A DNA stretch of 64,000 bases from Irregularibacter muris (GTDB taxonomy: Bacteria > Bacillota > Clostridia > Eubacteriales > Garciellaceae): positions 1-64,000 of the forward strand of contig NZ_JANKAS010000012.1 of the NCBI RefSeq assembly GCF_024622505.1, in the 5' to 3' direction. Below the pieces are notes generated by a model. The model searched no databases. It worked only from the letters and a program-made list of their open reading frames with translations, and was not told where the DNA came from. Of the stretch, positions 1 through 7,970 are shown piece after piece (position 1 is the stretch's first letter; each line of letters starts with the position of its first letter). Position numbers and translations under genes: made by a program.

Positions 1-131
1 TCATTGCCATCAACAAGGATGATTCAGCCCCCATATTTGAAGTAGCAGATTATGGAATTGTGGGGGATGCAACGAAAATCCTTCCCATACTTACGGAAAA
101 GATTAAAGTAGAAATGGATGCTAAAAATTAA
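1..131 (+). CDS. etfA: Electron transfer flavoprotein alpha subunit, C-terminal end (5' truncated by window)
   Basis: Only the last 42 codons are present; the frame enters at base 3 and stops with TAA at 129-131. The visible peptide reads [21 protein letters not shown], followed by a short amphipathic tail. This is the conserved FAD-contacting C-terminus of EtfA, where incoming FAD is held by the N-K-D and D-Y-G-I-V-G elements. EtfA pairs with EtfB to pass electrons between an acyl-CoA dehydrogenase and other carriers, in anaerobes often by flavin bifurcation. The next gene is a butyryl-CoA-type CoA-transferase, which supports a crotonyl-CoA to butyrate cluster extending off the left edge. 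That cluster is inference; the EtfA call rests on the motif. Confidence 0.87.
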   Translation, partial: IAINKDDSAPIFEVADYGIVGDATKILPILTEKIKVEMDAKN

Positions 132-143
132 CCACAAAGGGAC

Positions 144-172
144 AAGGGGATAGGTAGGTACCTTATCCCCTT
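144..172 (+). terminator. Hairpin after etfA
   Basis: AAGGGGATA at 144-152 is complementary to TATCCCCTT at 164-172, with an 11-base loop. The downstream tail is only moderately T-rich, so it may be a leaky terminator that lets some transcription reach the CoA-transferase. Confidence 0.5.
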
Positions 173-222
173 CTTCAATTTATCTATAAAAAGTGATTAC
201 TTTATTTTTAGGGGGATAGAAA

Positions 223-1560
223 ATGGATTTTCAGAGGGAATATCAAGACAAATTAGTGACAGCAAAGGAAGCAGTAAGGATCATTCAATCTGGAGATTGG
301 GTAGATTATGGTTGGACTACAGGAACTCCTGTAGCGTTGGACAAGGCCTTAGCTGATCGGTCAGAAGAACTTACTGACGTAAAGCTACGGGGAGGAATTC
401 TACTAAGGGTTCCTGAGGTATTTAAAGTTAAAGATGTGGCACAGCATTTTACCTGGAACTCCTGGCATATGTCAGGTATAGAAAGAAAGGCAATAGATCA
501 GGGCTTTGCCTATTATAGTCCTATCAGATATTCAGAATTGCCTAGATACTATAGGGAGTCCTCTTGTCCCAATAATGTAGCTATGTTTCAAGTAGCTCCT
601 ATGGATAAGCATGGATATTTTAATTTTGGACCTAATGCCTCCCATATGATGGCGGTTTGCGAAACTTCCAAAAAGATCATTGTGGAAGTCAATAAAAATA
701 TGCCCCGTTGTCTTGGGGGTTTTGAAAATAGCATTCATATTTCCAAGGTAGAGTACATTGTAGAAGGAGACCATCCTTCCATTGGTGAATTAGGAGGGGC
801 AAAAGCTACTGAAATAGACAAACAAGTAGCTCAGCTCATTGTGGAAGATATCCCCAATGGAGCATGTTTACAATTGGGGATTGGAGGTATGCCCAATGCA
901 GTAGGCTCTCTTATTGCCCAATCGGATTTAAAGGATTTAGGAGTGCATACTGAAATGTATGTAGATGCCTTTGTGGACATTGCAAAGGAAGGGAAAATCA
1001 ATGGATCCCAAAAGTCTATTGACCGATTCCGTCAAACCTATGCCTTTGGGGCAGGGACAAAAAAACTATATGATTATATCGATAATAATCCAGAAGCCAT
1101 GAGTGCTCCAGTAGATTACACCAATGATGTAAGAGTGATTTCCTCTATTGATCAGTTTATTTCCATTAACAATGCAGTGGAGGTGGATTTATTTGGTCAA
1201 GTCAATTCAGAATCCGTAGGGATAAAGCATATCAGTGGTGCAGGAGGACAATTGGATTTTGTCTTGGGTGCTTATCTATCTAAGGGGGGCAAGAGCTTTA
1301 TCTGCTGTTCATCAAGCTTTACCACAAAGGATGGCACAGTAAAGTCTAGACTTGTGCCAACTCTAGCACCAGGATCTATTATCACGGATACTAGAGCAAA
1401 CATTCACTATTTGGTTACAGAATACGGTAAAGTAAATTTAAAGGGATTATCTACATGGCAAAAATGTGAAGCCATCATTTCCATTGCCCATCCTGATTTT
1501 AGAGAGGAATTAATTAAAGAAGCTGAAAAAATGAAAATTTGGAGAAAAAGCAATAAATGA
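223..1560 (+). CDS. Acyl-CoA:acetate/butyrate CoA-transferase (acetyl-CoA hydrolase/transferase family)
   Basis: This 445-residue protein is of normal length for the family that swaps CoA between acyl-CoA and acetate, for example butyryl-CoA:acetate and 4-hydroxybutyrate CoA-transferases. The N-terminal [20 protein letters not shown] and the [16 protein letters not shown] block are characteristic. The GIGGMPNAV turn (219-227) precedes HTEM, whose Glu244 matches the catalytic glutamate that forms the CoA thioester. The ATG at 223 follows a GGGGG ribosome site at good distance. Being next to etfA, it probably performs the last step of butyrate formation, butyryl-CoA plus acetate giving butyrate plus acetyl-CoA. 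The exact acyl preference cannot be read from sequence; 4-hydroxybutyrate is the main alternative. Confidence 0.85.
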   Translation: MDFQREYQDKLVTAKEAVRIIQSGDWVDYGWTTGTPVALDKALADRSEELTDVKLRGGILLRVPEVFKVKDVAQHFTWNSWHMSGIERKAIDQGFAYYSPIRYSELPRYYRESSCPNNVAMFQVAPMDKHGYFNFGPNASHMMAVCETSKKIIVEVNKNMPRCLGGFENSIHISKVEYIVEGDHPSIGELGGAKATEIDKQVAQLIVEDIPNGACLQLGIGGMPNAVGSLIAQSDLKDLGVHTEMYVDAFVDIAKEGKINGSQKSIDRFRQTYAFGAGTKKLYDYIDNNPEAMSAPVDYTNDVRVISSIDQFISINNAVEVDLFGQVNSESVGIKHISGAGGQLDFVLGAYLSKGGKSFICCSSSFTTKDGTVKSRLVPTLAPGSIITDTRANIHYLVTEYGKVNLKGLSTWQKCEAIISIAHPDFREELIKEAEKMKIWRKSNK

Positions 1561-1650
1561 TCCGATAGGGAATAGACTGGTCAGATATCCTTAGAAGAAA
1601 CAGGTACATACTTGTTTTTGATGCCTAATTTAAAAAATGTTAATAAACAC

Positions 1651-1690
1651 AAGAAAGGATGTATTATAGATCTATAATACATCCTTTCTT
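1651..1690. terminator. Perfect 40-bp palindrome, bidirectional terminator
   Basis: Bases 1651-1670 are the exact reverse complement of 1671-1690, with AAGAAAGG at one end and CCTTTCTT at the other, so there is effectively no loop beyond the central AGATCT. It lies 90 bases past the CoA-transferase stop and has A/T-rich flanks on both sides. It probably ends the etf/CoA-transferase transcript. Confidence 0.75.
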
Positions 1691-1758
1691 TATGGAATTT
1701 TTGTTCGTATAATAAGAAAAATACGTCGTAAGCATGCCCCTATCCATTAATCTCAGCC

Positions 1759-1935
1759 GCTGGGGGAGTTAAATTCCGATTTGCTCATGTTTGAGCCCAA
1801 GAGTTTGTAAATTCGCTATATAGGTAGCGTCAAAAACTCGCTACGCTCAGACACTTGACTTAAAGCCCCTATATAGCTTCATTAACAAACTCTAAGTCTC
1901 TTCACAAAGCAAAATCTCCATTTAACTCCCCCAGC
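1759..1935 (-). repeat. 176-bp palindromic intergenic repeat, copy A
   Basis: The outer arms are GCTGGGGGAGTTAAAT (1759-1774) and its complement ending at 1935. On the minus strand the core carries TTAGAGTTTGTTAATG, CTTTAAGTCAAGTGT, GAGCGTAGCGAGTTTTTGAC and TTACAAACTCTTG in the same order as the copies at 2073 and 61168. The inner arms GCTATATAGG and CCTATATAGC pair in this copy. It is a non-coding, MITE-like or RNA-forming element. Confidence 0.85.
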
Positions 1936-1947
1936 TGACACATAAAT

Positions 1948-2062
1948 AGTGCGTCGTAAAAAGTGACTGTCATGCTGAAGGAAACAAAGCATCTTATGTT
2001 TGTCTTTTGGGTCTAAGATCCTTCGTTAACGTTCAGGATGACAAGCCTTTTTATAACGCACT
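1948..2062. repeat. 115-bp palindromic repeat of a second family
   Basis: The ends AGTGCGTCGTAAAAAG and CTTTTTATAACGCACT are near-complementary. Inside, GTCATGCTGAAGG faces CTTCGTTAACGTTCAGGATGAC, again an imperfect inverted repeat. The TGTCATCCTGA...GGATCTTAG style resembles a short intergenic repeat common in anaerobes; that resemblance is from memory. It sits between the two inverted copies of the 176-bp family. Confidence 0.65.
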
Positions 2063-2072
2063 GTTTGCAGGT

Positions 2073-2248
2073 CAGCTGGATTAGTTAAATGGAGACTTGA
2101 CGTAGTGTAAGGGTTTAGAGTTTGTTAATGTAGCTGGAAGCGTTTTAAGTCAAGTGTTTGAGCAAAGCGAGTTTTTGACGCTGCTGAAAGCAAATTTTAC
2201 AAACTCTTACCCCAAACGTAGCAAGTCGGAATTTAACTAATCCAGCTG
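2073..2248 (+). repeat. 176-bp palindromic intergenic repeat, copy B
   Basis: The outer arms are CAGCTGGATTAGTTAAAT (2073-2090) and the exact complement ending at 2248. The core matches copy C at 61168 nearly base for base through GAGTTTGTTAATG, GCGTTTTAA, TCAAGTGTTTGAGC, GCGAGTTTTTGA, GCTGCTGAA and ACAAACTCTT. The outermost arm bases differ from copies A and C but remain paired within this copy. Confidence 0.85.
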
Positions 2249-2315
2249 TTCCTATCATGAAAAGAAGGGCAGTCTACGACGTATTTTTCTCCTACTACGC
2301 CACAAAATATAAATA

Positions 2316-2531
2316 TTATTTGTTGATGCTGATTTCTAGGCGTCTTAATATATAATAGATCAAATATGCTGTTATGACTGGTGCAATCACACTAATAAAA
2401 CTTATTCCAAAACCATTTTTATGAATGGTTAAAACTTTTAATACATCTACATCGAAGATATATCCAATGATATTATAAATAATAAAAATGATTAGAAAGG
2501 TGATAAAAGTAAACTTATCTTTGTTGTTCAT
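2316..2531 (-). CDS. Small two-helix membrane protein, unknown function
   Basis: A 71-residue protein with a short charged N-terminus (MNNKDKF), a hydrophobic segment at about residues 8-26, a polar linker around 30-42 and a second hydrophobic segment at about 43-62, ending in RRLEISINK. The minus-strand ATG follows AAGGGGGAATCAC, a strong ribosome site, which argues that the ORF is real. It reads out convergently toward the repeat block and has no operon partner. I do not recognise a family. Confidence 0.55.
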   Translation of the reverse strand: MNNKDKFTFITFLIIFIIYNIIGYIFDVDVLKVLTIHKNGFGISFISVIAPVITAYLIYYILRRLEISINK

Positions 2532-2790
2532 GTGATTCCCCCTTATAGTTTTTTAGTCTTTATGTCATGCTTTTTTCACAAATATTCAATAAATTACAAC
2601 TATAGTATACCAATATTCCCCTTATTATTGTATATTTTTGTAAATATCTACAGAACTAAATTTGACTTATTATTCATACTAATTTTTCTATAATCTATAT
2701 AAAGACGACCACTCCATAAATTCCCTAGTATGAAAAATTCATAGGAATAAAAAATAATAAGGAATGAAATAAAAAGAATGGGGGAATTTT

Positions 2791-2964
2791 ATGGATAATG
2801 GAGAGAAGAAAAAAACTTATACTAGCTGGCAGCAGGATGTGGAGATAGGTGAGGATTGGGCAGGATTAGAAGATCAACTCTATCTTACCGGAGGGAATAA
2901 CTATAAGCAGCGGGAAGAAGCCCTAAAAGTTGCCAAGAGAATTCAAAAGAAAAGGGAATCTTAG
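2791..2964 (+). CDS. Small hydrophilic protein, 57 residues, unknown function
   Basis: The ATG is preceded by GGGGGAATTTT, and a classic terminator follows the stop after 16 bases, so this is a self-contained single-gene unit. The peptide starts MDNGEKKKTYTSWQQD, has an acidic middle (EIGEDWAGLEDQLYLTGG) and a basic helical tail (REEALKVAKRIQKKRES). It has no membrane segment, signal or cysteine. Its size and composition resemble spore-associated or other small soluble proteins, but I cannot assign a function. Confidence 0.55.
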   Translation: MDNGEKKKTYTSWQQDVEIGEDWAGLEDQLYLTGGNNYKQREEALKVAKRIQKKRES

Positions 2965-2980
2965 TAATGATTTTTTAAAA

Positions 2981-3005
2981 TGCTATCTAAAAAGATAGCA
3001 TTTTT
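2981..3005 (+). terminator. Rho-independent terminator of the 57-residue ORF
   Basis: TGCTATCT (2981-2988) pairs with AGATAGCA (2993-3000) around a 4-base loop, directly followed by TTTTT. Confidence 0.85.
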
Positions 3006-3115
3006 CTATATCTGTCATTTTTAAGGGATGTACCTAATATTCCCTGTATTTTAAAAAACATATGAAGAAAAATAGTATATAAGACAAAAAAGAAAGGAAG
3101 GAGAGGTTGAGCTAA

Positions 3116-3286
3116 ATGAAAAATGTAGATCCAAAAATGAAAAAAGAAAAACAAAGAAAAATGATGGAACAAGGACAGTTTGAAATTGCCAACGAATTGG
3201 GTTTGTCCAATAATGAAATGGAGCCAGCGGACTTGGACAAGAAAACCCTTAAAGGAAAAGATATTGTCAATAAGAAAAGAAAATAA
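3116..3286 (+). CDS. Small acid-soluble spore protein-like peptide (56 residues)
   Basis: The ATG follows GGAGAGGTTGAGCTAA. The very lysine-rich peptide begins MKNVDPKMKKEKQRK and contains GQFEIANELGLS near residues 20-31. That segment resembles the Glu-Ile-Ala cleavage site (FEIA-x-E-x-G) used by the spore protease GPR in alpha/beta-type small acid-soluble proteins, which coat DNA in dormant spores. The usual second conserved half is not obvious, so it may be a divergent or minor SASP, or another small basic protein. It lies 22 bases before a stress-type dehydrogenase and probably shares its transcript. Confidence 0.45.
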   Translation: MKNVDPKMKKEKQRKMMEQGQFEIANELGLSNNEMEPADLDKKTLKGKDIVNKKRK

Positions 3287-3308
3287 ATTTATAGAAGGAG
3301 AAATAAAA

Positions 3309-4187
3309 ATGACTAATCAGCAACCTTGGATTAATTACCCCAAAACAGTACCAGCACAAACACAAGAGAAACAACCGGGATTAGAAACCTTAATGAATCC
3401 CGTACCCATTACTGAAAATCCTGAATATATGGCATCTAACCAGCTTCAAAATAAAACCGCTATCATTACTGGAGGGGATAGTGGAATCGGTAAGGCTGTA
3501 GCTATTGCCTTTGCAAAGGAAGGGGCAGATATTATTATCGTCTATTTAGATGAACACGAAGATGCCCAGGGCACAAAGGAAATCATTGATGGTCTAGGAA
3601 GAAAGTGTATGCTCATGGCAGGAGATGTGGGACAGGATCAATTTTGTATAGAAGTGGTGAATAAAACCATAGGGGAATTCGGAAAAATTGATATTCTAGT
3701 CAATAATGCCGCCGAACAGCATACGGTAAACAGCATAGAAGAGCTTACCAACCAACAATTGGAAAAGACCTTTCATACCAATATATTTTCCATGTTCTAT
3801 TTGATAAGGGCAGCAATGCCTCACTTACAGCCAGGAAGCAATATTATCAACACCGCTTCCATTACCGCCTATAAGGGTCATGAAACCCTAATAGATTATG
3901 CTGCTACCAAAGGGGCTGTAGTATCTCTCACCCGCTCCTTAGCTATATCTTTGGCTAATCAGAATATAAGAGTCAATGCCGTAGCACCAGGGCCCATTTG
4001 GACTCCTCTGATACCGGCATCTTTTACTGGAGATGAGGTGGCCCAGTTTGGAAATACTGCACCCATGGCAAGACCGGGGCAACCTGTGGAGGTTGCAGGG
4101 GCTTATGTATATTTGGCATCTCAACAGGCTTCCTATGTTACTGGACAGACCATTCATGTCAATGGGGGTATAGTGGTAAATGGTTAG
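3309..4187 (+). CDS. Short-chain dehydrogenase, general-stress type (YhdF/GSP39-like)
   Basis: 292 residues from the ATG at 3309, chosen because AGAAGGAG sits just upstream; earlier in-frame codons overlap the preceding small ORF. After a proline-rich 45-residue N-terminal extension comes a Rossmann fold: TGGDSGIG (54-61) binds NAD(P), NNAA is at 132-135, and the catalytic set is Ser184, Tyr197, Lys201 in YAATK. The C-terminal PGPIWTP and TGQTIHVNGG complete the classic SDR pattern. The long N-terminus with QKQPG and LQNKTAIITGG is typical of stress- or spore-induced oxidoreductases related to glucose dehydrogenases. The substrate is unknown. Confidence 0.85.
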   Translation: MTNQQPWINYPKTVPAQTQEKQPGLETLMNPVPITENPEYMASNQLQNKTAIITGGDSGIGKAVAIAFAKEGADIIIVYLDEHEDAQGTKEIIDGLGRKCMLMAGDVGQDQFCIEVVNKTIGEFGKIDILVNNAAEQHTVNSIEELTNQQLEKTFHTNIFSMFYLIRAAMPHLQPGSNIINTASITAYKGHETLIDYAATKGAVVSLTRSLAISLANQNIRVNAVAPGPIWTPLIPASFTGDEVAQFGNTAPMARPGQPVEVAGAYVYLASQQASYVTGQTIHVNGGIVVNG

Positions 4188-4228
4188 TAAAAAGAGATCC
4201 TAGTTTCTTTTTTGTTTTTACAAGATGA

Positions 4229-4261
4229 TTTTATTCTAGAATATAGTATAATAGAATAAAA
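4229..4261 (+). terminator. AT-rich inverted repeat after the dehydrogenase
   Basis: TTTTATTCTA (4229-4238) pairs with TAGAATAAAA (4252-4261) over a 13-base loop. It is AT-only apart from one pair, so it is a weak terminator at best. The rest of 4188-4442 shows no gene. Confidence 0.3.
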
Positions 4262-4442
4262 AGATTCAGAAGATTTAAAAAAGTGAGAGATAGGCTGATA
4301 ATCTTCCCATTATGATATAAGACTTTGGAAATATTTCTTATAGTGAAAAGAGGAATATTTCTATAAAGATAGAAATATAAATAGGTAAGGATATTTTTTG
4401 ACTTTATCAGTGGGCAAAAATTTCATGTAAAAGGTGAGGAAA

Positions 4443-5669
4443 ATGAAAAAATCAATGGATAACTTGATCATCATAGCCATATTTCTCTTATTTGCTATAG
4501 GAATTGGCATTTTATTGCCCCCGTATTTTTTTCAAAAAAATGTACAAGCTATTCAAATTAATTTGACCTTTATTACTGTTGCCCTTGTGTTATTTTTGTC
4601 CTATAGGGGCTCCTATAGGAACTATATAATGGCGGAAAAGAACTTAGAAAATAATACAAATACCATAAAAGAAATTCTTCATCTAACAGATATTATCATC
4701 AAAATACCCAATACAGAGGACCTTTTTGACACCATCTTAAAAAAGGCGGTAGAGATCATAAAACAGGCTGAAAAGGGAAGCCTTATCGTGCTAAACATGG
4801 ATAATGAGTTGGAATTTAAGGCTGTTGTGGGATATGATAAGGAAAAAATTCAGAATATTAAATTGAATTTGGAGGAAACCTTTGCCTACATCAAAACCAA
4901 TGGTCAGTTAACAAAACCCTGTATTATAAGAAATATAAGTGCCTTTAATGAAGCTGTATTAGACCAATCGAAATATAAAGCATTAAAATCTGCAGAGGGA
5001 TTGACTGTGAAAACTACTTTAAGCTGTCCCATTGTTATTGATGGTATGCTCTATGGCATGATTAATATAGATAGTTCTGAAATAAACGCCTTTAATAATG
5101 AAGATATAGACACCATGGAGTTCTTTTCCAATCAGGCAGGTATCGTCATAAAGAACCACAAGTTGATCGATGAGGTATTATATCTATCCAGACATGATAG
5201 TTTAACCAATGTTTATAATAGAAGATATTTTGAAGAATTGTATTTGTCCTTTATGGAGAAAACACAGGAAAGTAATAGAAGCTTTTCATTAGTATACTTT
5301 GATTTAGATAATTTGAAAAATATTAATGATACCTTTGGTCATCAGGCAGGAGATAAAGCTATTTTATCCTTTGTCAATACCATAAAGAAAAATATAAGAG
5401 AATCAGATTTACTTGCCCGCTATGGAGGGGATGAATTTATTGCCATATTCTTTAATGCAGACGAGGAAAGTGTAAAGCATAGGATACACAAAATTAAAAG
5501 GTTATTAGATACAACACCTGTATATGCCCACGGAAAAATAGTAAAGGTAGAATTTAGCTATGGTATTGCCAATTACCCAGAAGATAATGCAGAATTACAA
5601 AATTTAATTAAAAAAGCAGATAAACGAATGTATGAATATAAAACAAATAGACTAAAAGATGGTGCATAA
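4443..5669 (+). CDS. Membrane GAF-GGDEF diguanylate cyclase
   Basis: Start taken at ATG 4443, 6 bases after AAAGGTGAGG; a GTG at 4434 lies inside that ribosome site. Two N-terminal membrane segments (about 8-30 and 41-55) anchor the 408-residue protein. A GAF domain (about 85-237) may sense a small ligand. The C-terminal cyclase domain opens with HDSLTNVYNRRYF and has an intact GGDEF at 328-332. The product-inhibition site RxxD (RESD, 319-322) is five residues upstream, so the enzyme should both make cyclic di-GMP from GTP and be feedback-inhibited. Its stop overlaps the start of the next gene by one base, so the two are translationally coupled. Confidence 0.9.
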   Translation: MKKSMDNLIIIAIFLLFAIGIGILLPPYFFQKNVQAIQINLTFITVALVLFLSYRGSYRNYIMAEKNLENNTNTIKEILHLTDIIIKIPNTEDLFDTILKKAVEIIKQAEKGSLIVLNMDNELEFKAVVGYDKEKIQNIKLNLEETFAYIKTNGQLTKPCIIRNISAFNEAVLDQSKYKALKSAEGLTVKTTLSCPIVIDGMLYGMINIDSSEINAFNNEDIDTMEFFSNQAGIVIKNHKLIDEVLYLSRHDSLTNVYNRRYFEELYLSFMEKTQESNRSFSLVYFDLDNLKNINDTFGHQAGDKAILSFVNTIKKNIRESDLLARYGGDEFIAIFFNADEESVKHRIHKIKRLLDTTPVYAHGKIVKVEFSYGIANYPEDNAELQNLIKKADKRMYEYKTNRLKDGA

Positions 5670-6079
5670 TGAACATAACCCTATTAACCATAGAGAAAAT
5701 AAATAAGCCCTTTATAAAAAAGGGAATACAGGAATATAATAAACGCTTAAGTAGATATTGTAAAATAAAGCATATCACGCTGAAAAAAATAGAAGATATC
5801 CATAAAAATATTAAAAATAATTCCTATATTATCTTAGTCAATCCAAAGGGGGAGATGATGTCCTCTGAAAGGCTAGGGAGCAATATAAAGAAAATGGGAG
5901 TACAGGGGAAAAGTGATATTGTATTTTTAATTGCGGATAAAGAAGTACTTGATGGAAAAGAGGATATGCATTTGGCTCTTACCTCTATGGAGATGGATAG
6001 TGAGCTTATGCTCCTTACCCTGTATGAGCAGATTTATCGGGCTTTTACCTTGATAAACAATTTACCTTATCATAAATAG
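5669..6079 (+). CDS. Degenerate RlmH-family (SPOUT methyltransferase) protein
   Basis: 136 residues, shorter than the about 159 of true RlmH, which methylates pseudouridine 1915 of 23S rRNA. The C-terminal LYEQIYRAFTLINNLPYHK is unmistakable for the family, and the N-terminal MNITLLTIEKI...YNKRLSRY and VNPKGEMMSSERL follow its pattern. The glycine-rich SAM-binding loop (normally F-x-I-G-G-x-x-G) reads FLIADKEVL at 86-94, and the normal SxMTxPHxL reads TSMEMDSEL, losing the His. The product probably does not methylate; it may be a second copy reused as a binding protein, or a decaying gene. It overlaps the cyclase gene by one base (TAATG). Confidence 0.72.
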   Translation: MNITLLTIEKINKPFIKKGIQEYNKRLSRYCKIKHITLKKIEDIHKNIKNNSYIILVNPKGEMMSSERLGSNIKKMGVQGKSDIVFLIADKEVLDGKEDMHLALTSMEMDSELMLLTLYEQIYRAFTLINNLPYHK

Positions 6080-6108
6080 GGGCGATTTTGGGCCACCTAT
6101 AACTTCTT

Positions 6109-6141
6109 AAAAGATCTAATTCAAGTTATTAGATCTTTTTT
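6109..6141 (+). terminator. Rho-independent terminator after rlmH-like gene
   Basis: AAAAGATCTAAT (6109-6120) pairs with ATTAGATCTTTT (6128-6139), followed by further T residues. Confidence 0.9.
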
Positions 6142-6283
6142 GCGTACAGTTTTTAATAAATTTTCCTTTCCGTAACCTTTATCACGTTTTTAATTCTACA
6201 ATACTGATATGATTACTACAGAAACAACAACCAACAGGAAAATTAAATAAAATTAATTAATAAAGATAATGGAGGGATTTTTA

Positions 6284-7927
6284 ATGAGCATGTTTTGTTT
6301 TCAATGTCAAGAGGCATCTAAAGGCACAGGATGTACAGTTAGAGGAATATGTGGAAAGCCAGAGGATGTAGCAAACCTACAGGACTTATTAATTTACACA
6401 ATAAAAGGGATTTCCCTATGGGCAGTAGAGGGAAGAAAAGTCGGAGTAGTCAATGGGGAAGCAGATGAATTCATTATGAATGGATTATTTGCTACCATTA
6501 CCAATGCAAACTTCAATAAAAATGTTTTTGTAGCAAGAGTAAGAAAAGGTCTTAAATTAAGAGATACACTTAAAGAGCAAGTAGCTTTAGCTGGTGGCGA
6601 TACAGCAGCAGTTACCCATGATGCAGCATACTTTACAGGAGAAACTCTAGAAGATTTTGAAAAGAAAGCAACCCAAGTAGGTGTTCTTGCCACAGAAAAT
6701 GAAGATGTTCGATCCCTAAGGGAATTAATTATATACGGATTAAAGGGTATGGCAGCCTATGCAGCCCATGCAGATAACCTAGGATACAAAAAAGATGAAA
6801 TCTTTGCCTTTATGGAAAGAGCTTTAGCCGAAACTTTAAATGATGGTCTAACAGCAGATGATTTAGTCGCTTTAACCTTAGAAACAGGAAAATATGGCGT
6901 AGATGTTATGGCCCTATTGGATGAAGCAAACACTTCCACCTATGGAAATCCAGAAATCACAGAAGTAAATATCGGTGTAGGAAAGAACCCTGGAATCTTA
7001 ATCAGTGGTCATGATTTAAAGGATATGGAACAATTATTAGAACAAACCGCAGGAACTGGAGTAGATGTTTATACTCATAGTGAAATGTTACCTGCTAACT
7101 ACTATCCAGCATTCAAAAAATATGATCATTTTGTAGGGAACTATGGAAATGCATGGTGGAAACAAGATAAGGAATTTGATTCCTTTAACGGACCTATTCT
7201 AATGACAACAAACTGCCTAGTACCTCCAAAGGCTTCTTATAAAGATAGAGTATATACAACAAGCAATGTAGGTTTTGAAGGATTAATTCACATCGAGGAA
7301 GATGAAAAAGGCAAAAAAGACTTTACTCAAATCATAGAGCATGCTAAAAAATGTGCGGCTCCCGTAGAGATTGAAAAAGGAAGCATTGTAGGTGGATTTG
7401 CTCACCATACCGTACTAAGTCTAGCAGACAAAGTAGTAGACGCTGTAAAATCCGGTGCCATTAAGAGATTCTTTGTTATGGCAGGCTGTGACGGAAGAAT
7501 GAAGAGCAGAGATTATTATACAGAATTTGCAAAGCAATTACCTAAAGATACCGTAATTTTGACAGCAGGTTGTGCAAAATACAAATACAATAAATTAGAA
7601 TTAGGAGATATCGGTGGTATTCCAAGAATCCTAGATGCAGGACAATGTAACGACTCCTATTCCTTAGCTGTTATTGCGTTAAAACTAAAAGAAGTATTTG
7701 AATTAAATGATATTAACGAATTACCAATATCCTATAACATTGCATGGTACGAACAAAAAGCTGTTATTGTCCTACTGGCTTTACTACACCTAGGTGTAAA
7801 AAATATCCACTTAGGACCAAGCCTACCAGCATTCTTATCACCAAATGTAGCCAATGTATTGGTAGAAAACTTTGGTATTGCACCAATGGGAACAGTAGAA
7901 GAAGATATGAAAGTATTCTTAGGATAA
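6284..7927 (+). CDS. hcp: Hydroxylamine reductase (hybrid cluster protein)
   Basis: 547 residues from ATG 6284, placed after GGAGGG at 6271-6276. The N-terminus [21 protein letters not shown] carries Cys5, Cys8, Cys17 and Cys23 (C-x2-C-x8-C-x5-C), the cubane-cluster ligands of the long class found in anaerobes. Later blocks [39 protein letters not shown] and [10 protein letters not shown] supply Glu and Cys ligands of the hybrid Fe-S-O cluster. The protein reduces hydroxylamine, or nitric oxide, formed during nitrosative stress in the cytoplasm. It is a single-gene unit between two strong terminators. I could not identify an HcpR, FNR or NsrR site upstream. Confidence 0.96.
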   Translation: MSMFCFQCQEASKGTGCTVRGICGKPEDVANLQDLLIYTIKGISLWAVEGRKVGVVNGEADEFIMNGLFATITNANFNKNVFVARVRKGLKLRDTLKEQVALAGGDTAAVTHDAAYFTGETLEDFEKKATQVGVLATENEDVRSLRELIIYGLKGMAAYAAHADNLGYKKDEIFAFMERALAETLNDGLTADDLVALTLETGKYGVDVMALLDEANTSTYGNPEITEVNIGVGKNPGILISGHDLKDMEQLLEQTAGTGVDVYTHSEMLPANYYPAFKKYDHFVGNYGNAWWKQDKEFDSFNGPILMTTNCLVPPKASYKDRVYTTSNVGFEGLIHIEEDEKGKKDFTQIIEHAKKCAAPVEIEKGSIVGGFAHHTVLSLADKVVDAVKSGAIKRFFVMAGCDGRMKSRDYYTEFAKQLPKDTVILTAGCAKYKYNKLELGDIGGIPRILDAGQCNDSYSLAVIALKLKEVFELNDINELPISYNIAWYEQKAVIVLLALLHLGVKNIHLGPSLPAFLSPNVANVLVENFGIAPMGTVEEDMKVFLG

Positions 7928-7938
7928 TCCATTCCTCT

Positions 7939-7970
7939 AAGAGTTGTCTAAAATATTTTAGGCAACTCTT
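7939..7970. terminator. Bidirectional terminator between hcp and the exchanger
   Basis: AAGAGTTGTCTAAAATA (7939-7955) faces TATTTTAGGCAACTCTT ending at 7970, with one mismatch. It lies after hcp on the plus strand and at the stop of the exchanger on the minus strand. Confidence 0.85.

Larger units (their letters stand above)
1715..2290. repeat. 576-bp composite of nested inverted repeats
   Basis: The block is closed by a perfect 16-bp inverted repeat, AGAAAAATACGTCGTA at 1715-1730 and its complement at 2275-2290. Inside lie two copies of one about 176-bp repeat in opposite orientation (1759-1935 and 2073-2248), around a different palindromic repeat (1948-2062). The whole stretch is therefore symmetric about roughly base 2005. 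I found no plausible gene in it. It reads as successive insertion of palindromic elements into one another, or as an inverted duplication. Confidence 0.85.

Noticed and set aside
1715-2290. Composite repeat as an insertion sequence
   Set aside because: It contains no transposase frame and no target duplication; it is listed as nested non-coding repeats.
6142-6283. Search for an FNR/HcpR/NsrR box in front of hcp
   Set aside because: No clear palindrome of those types was visible, so no operator is claimed.
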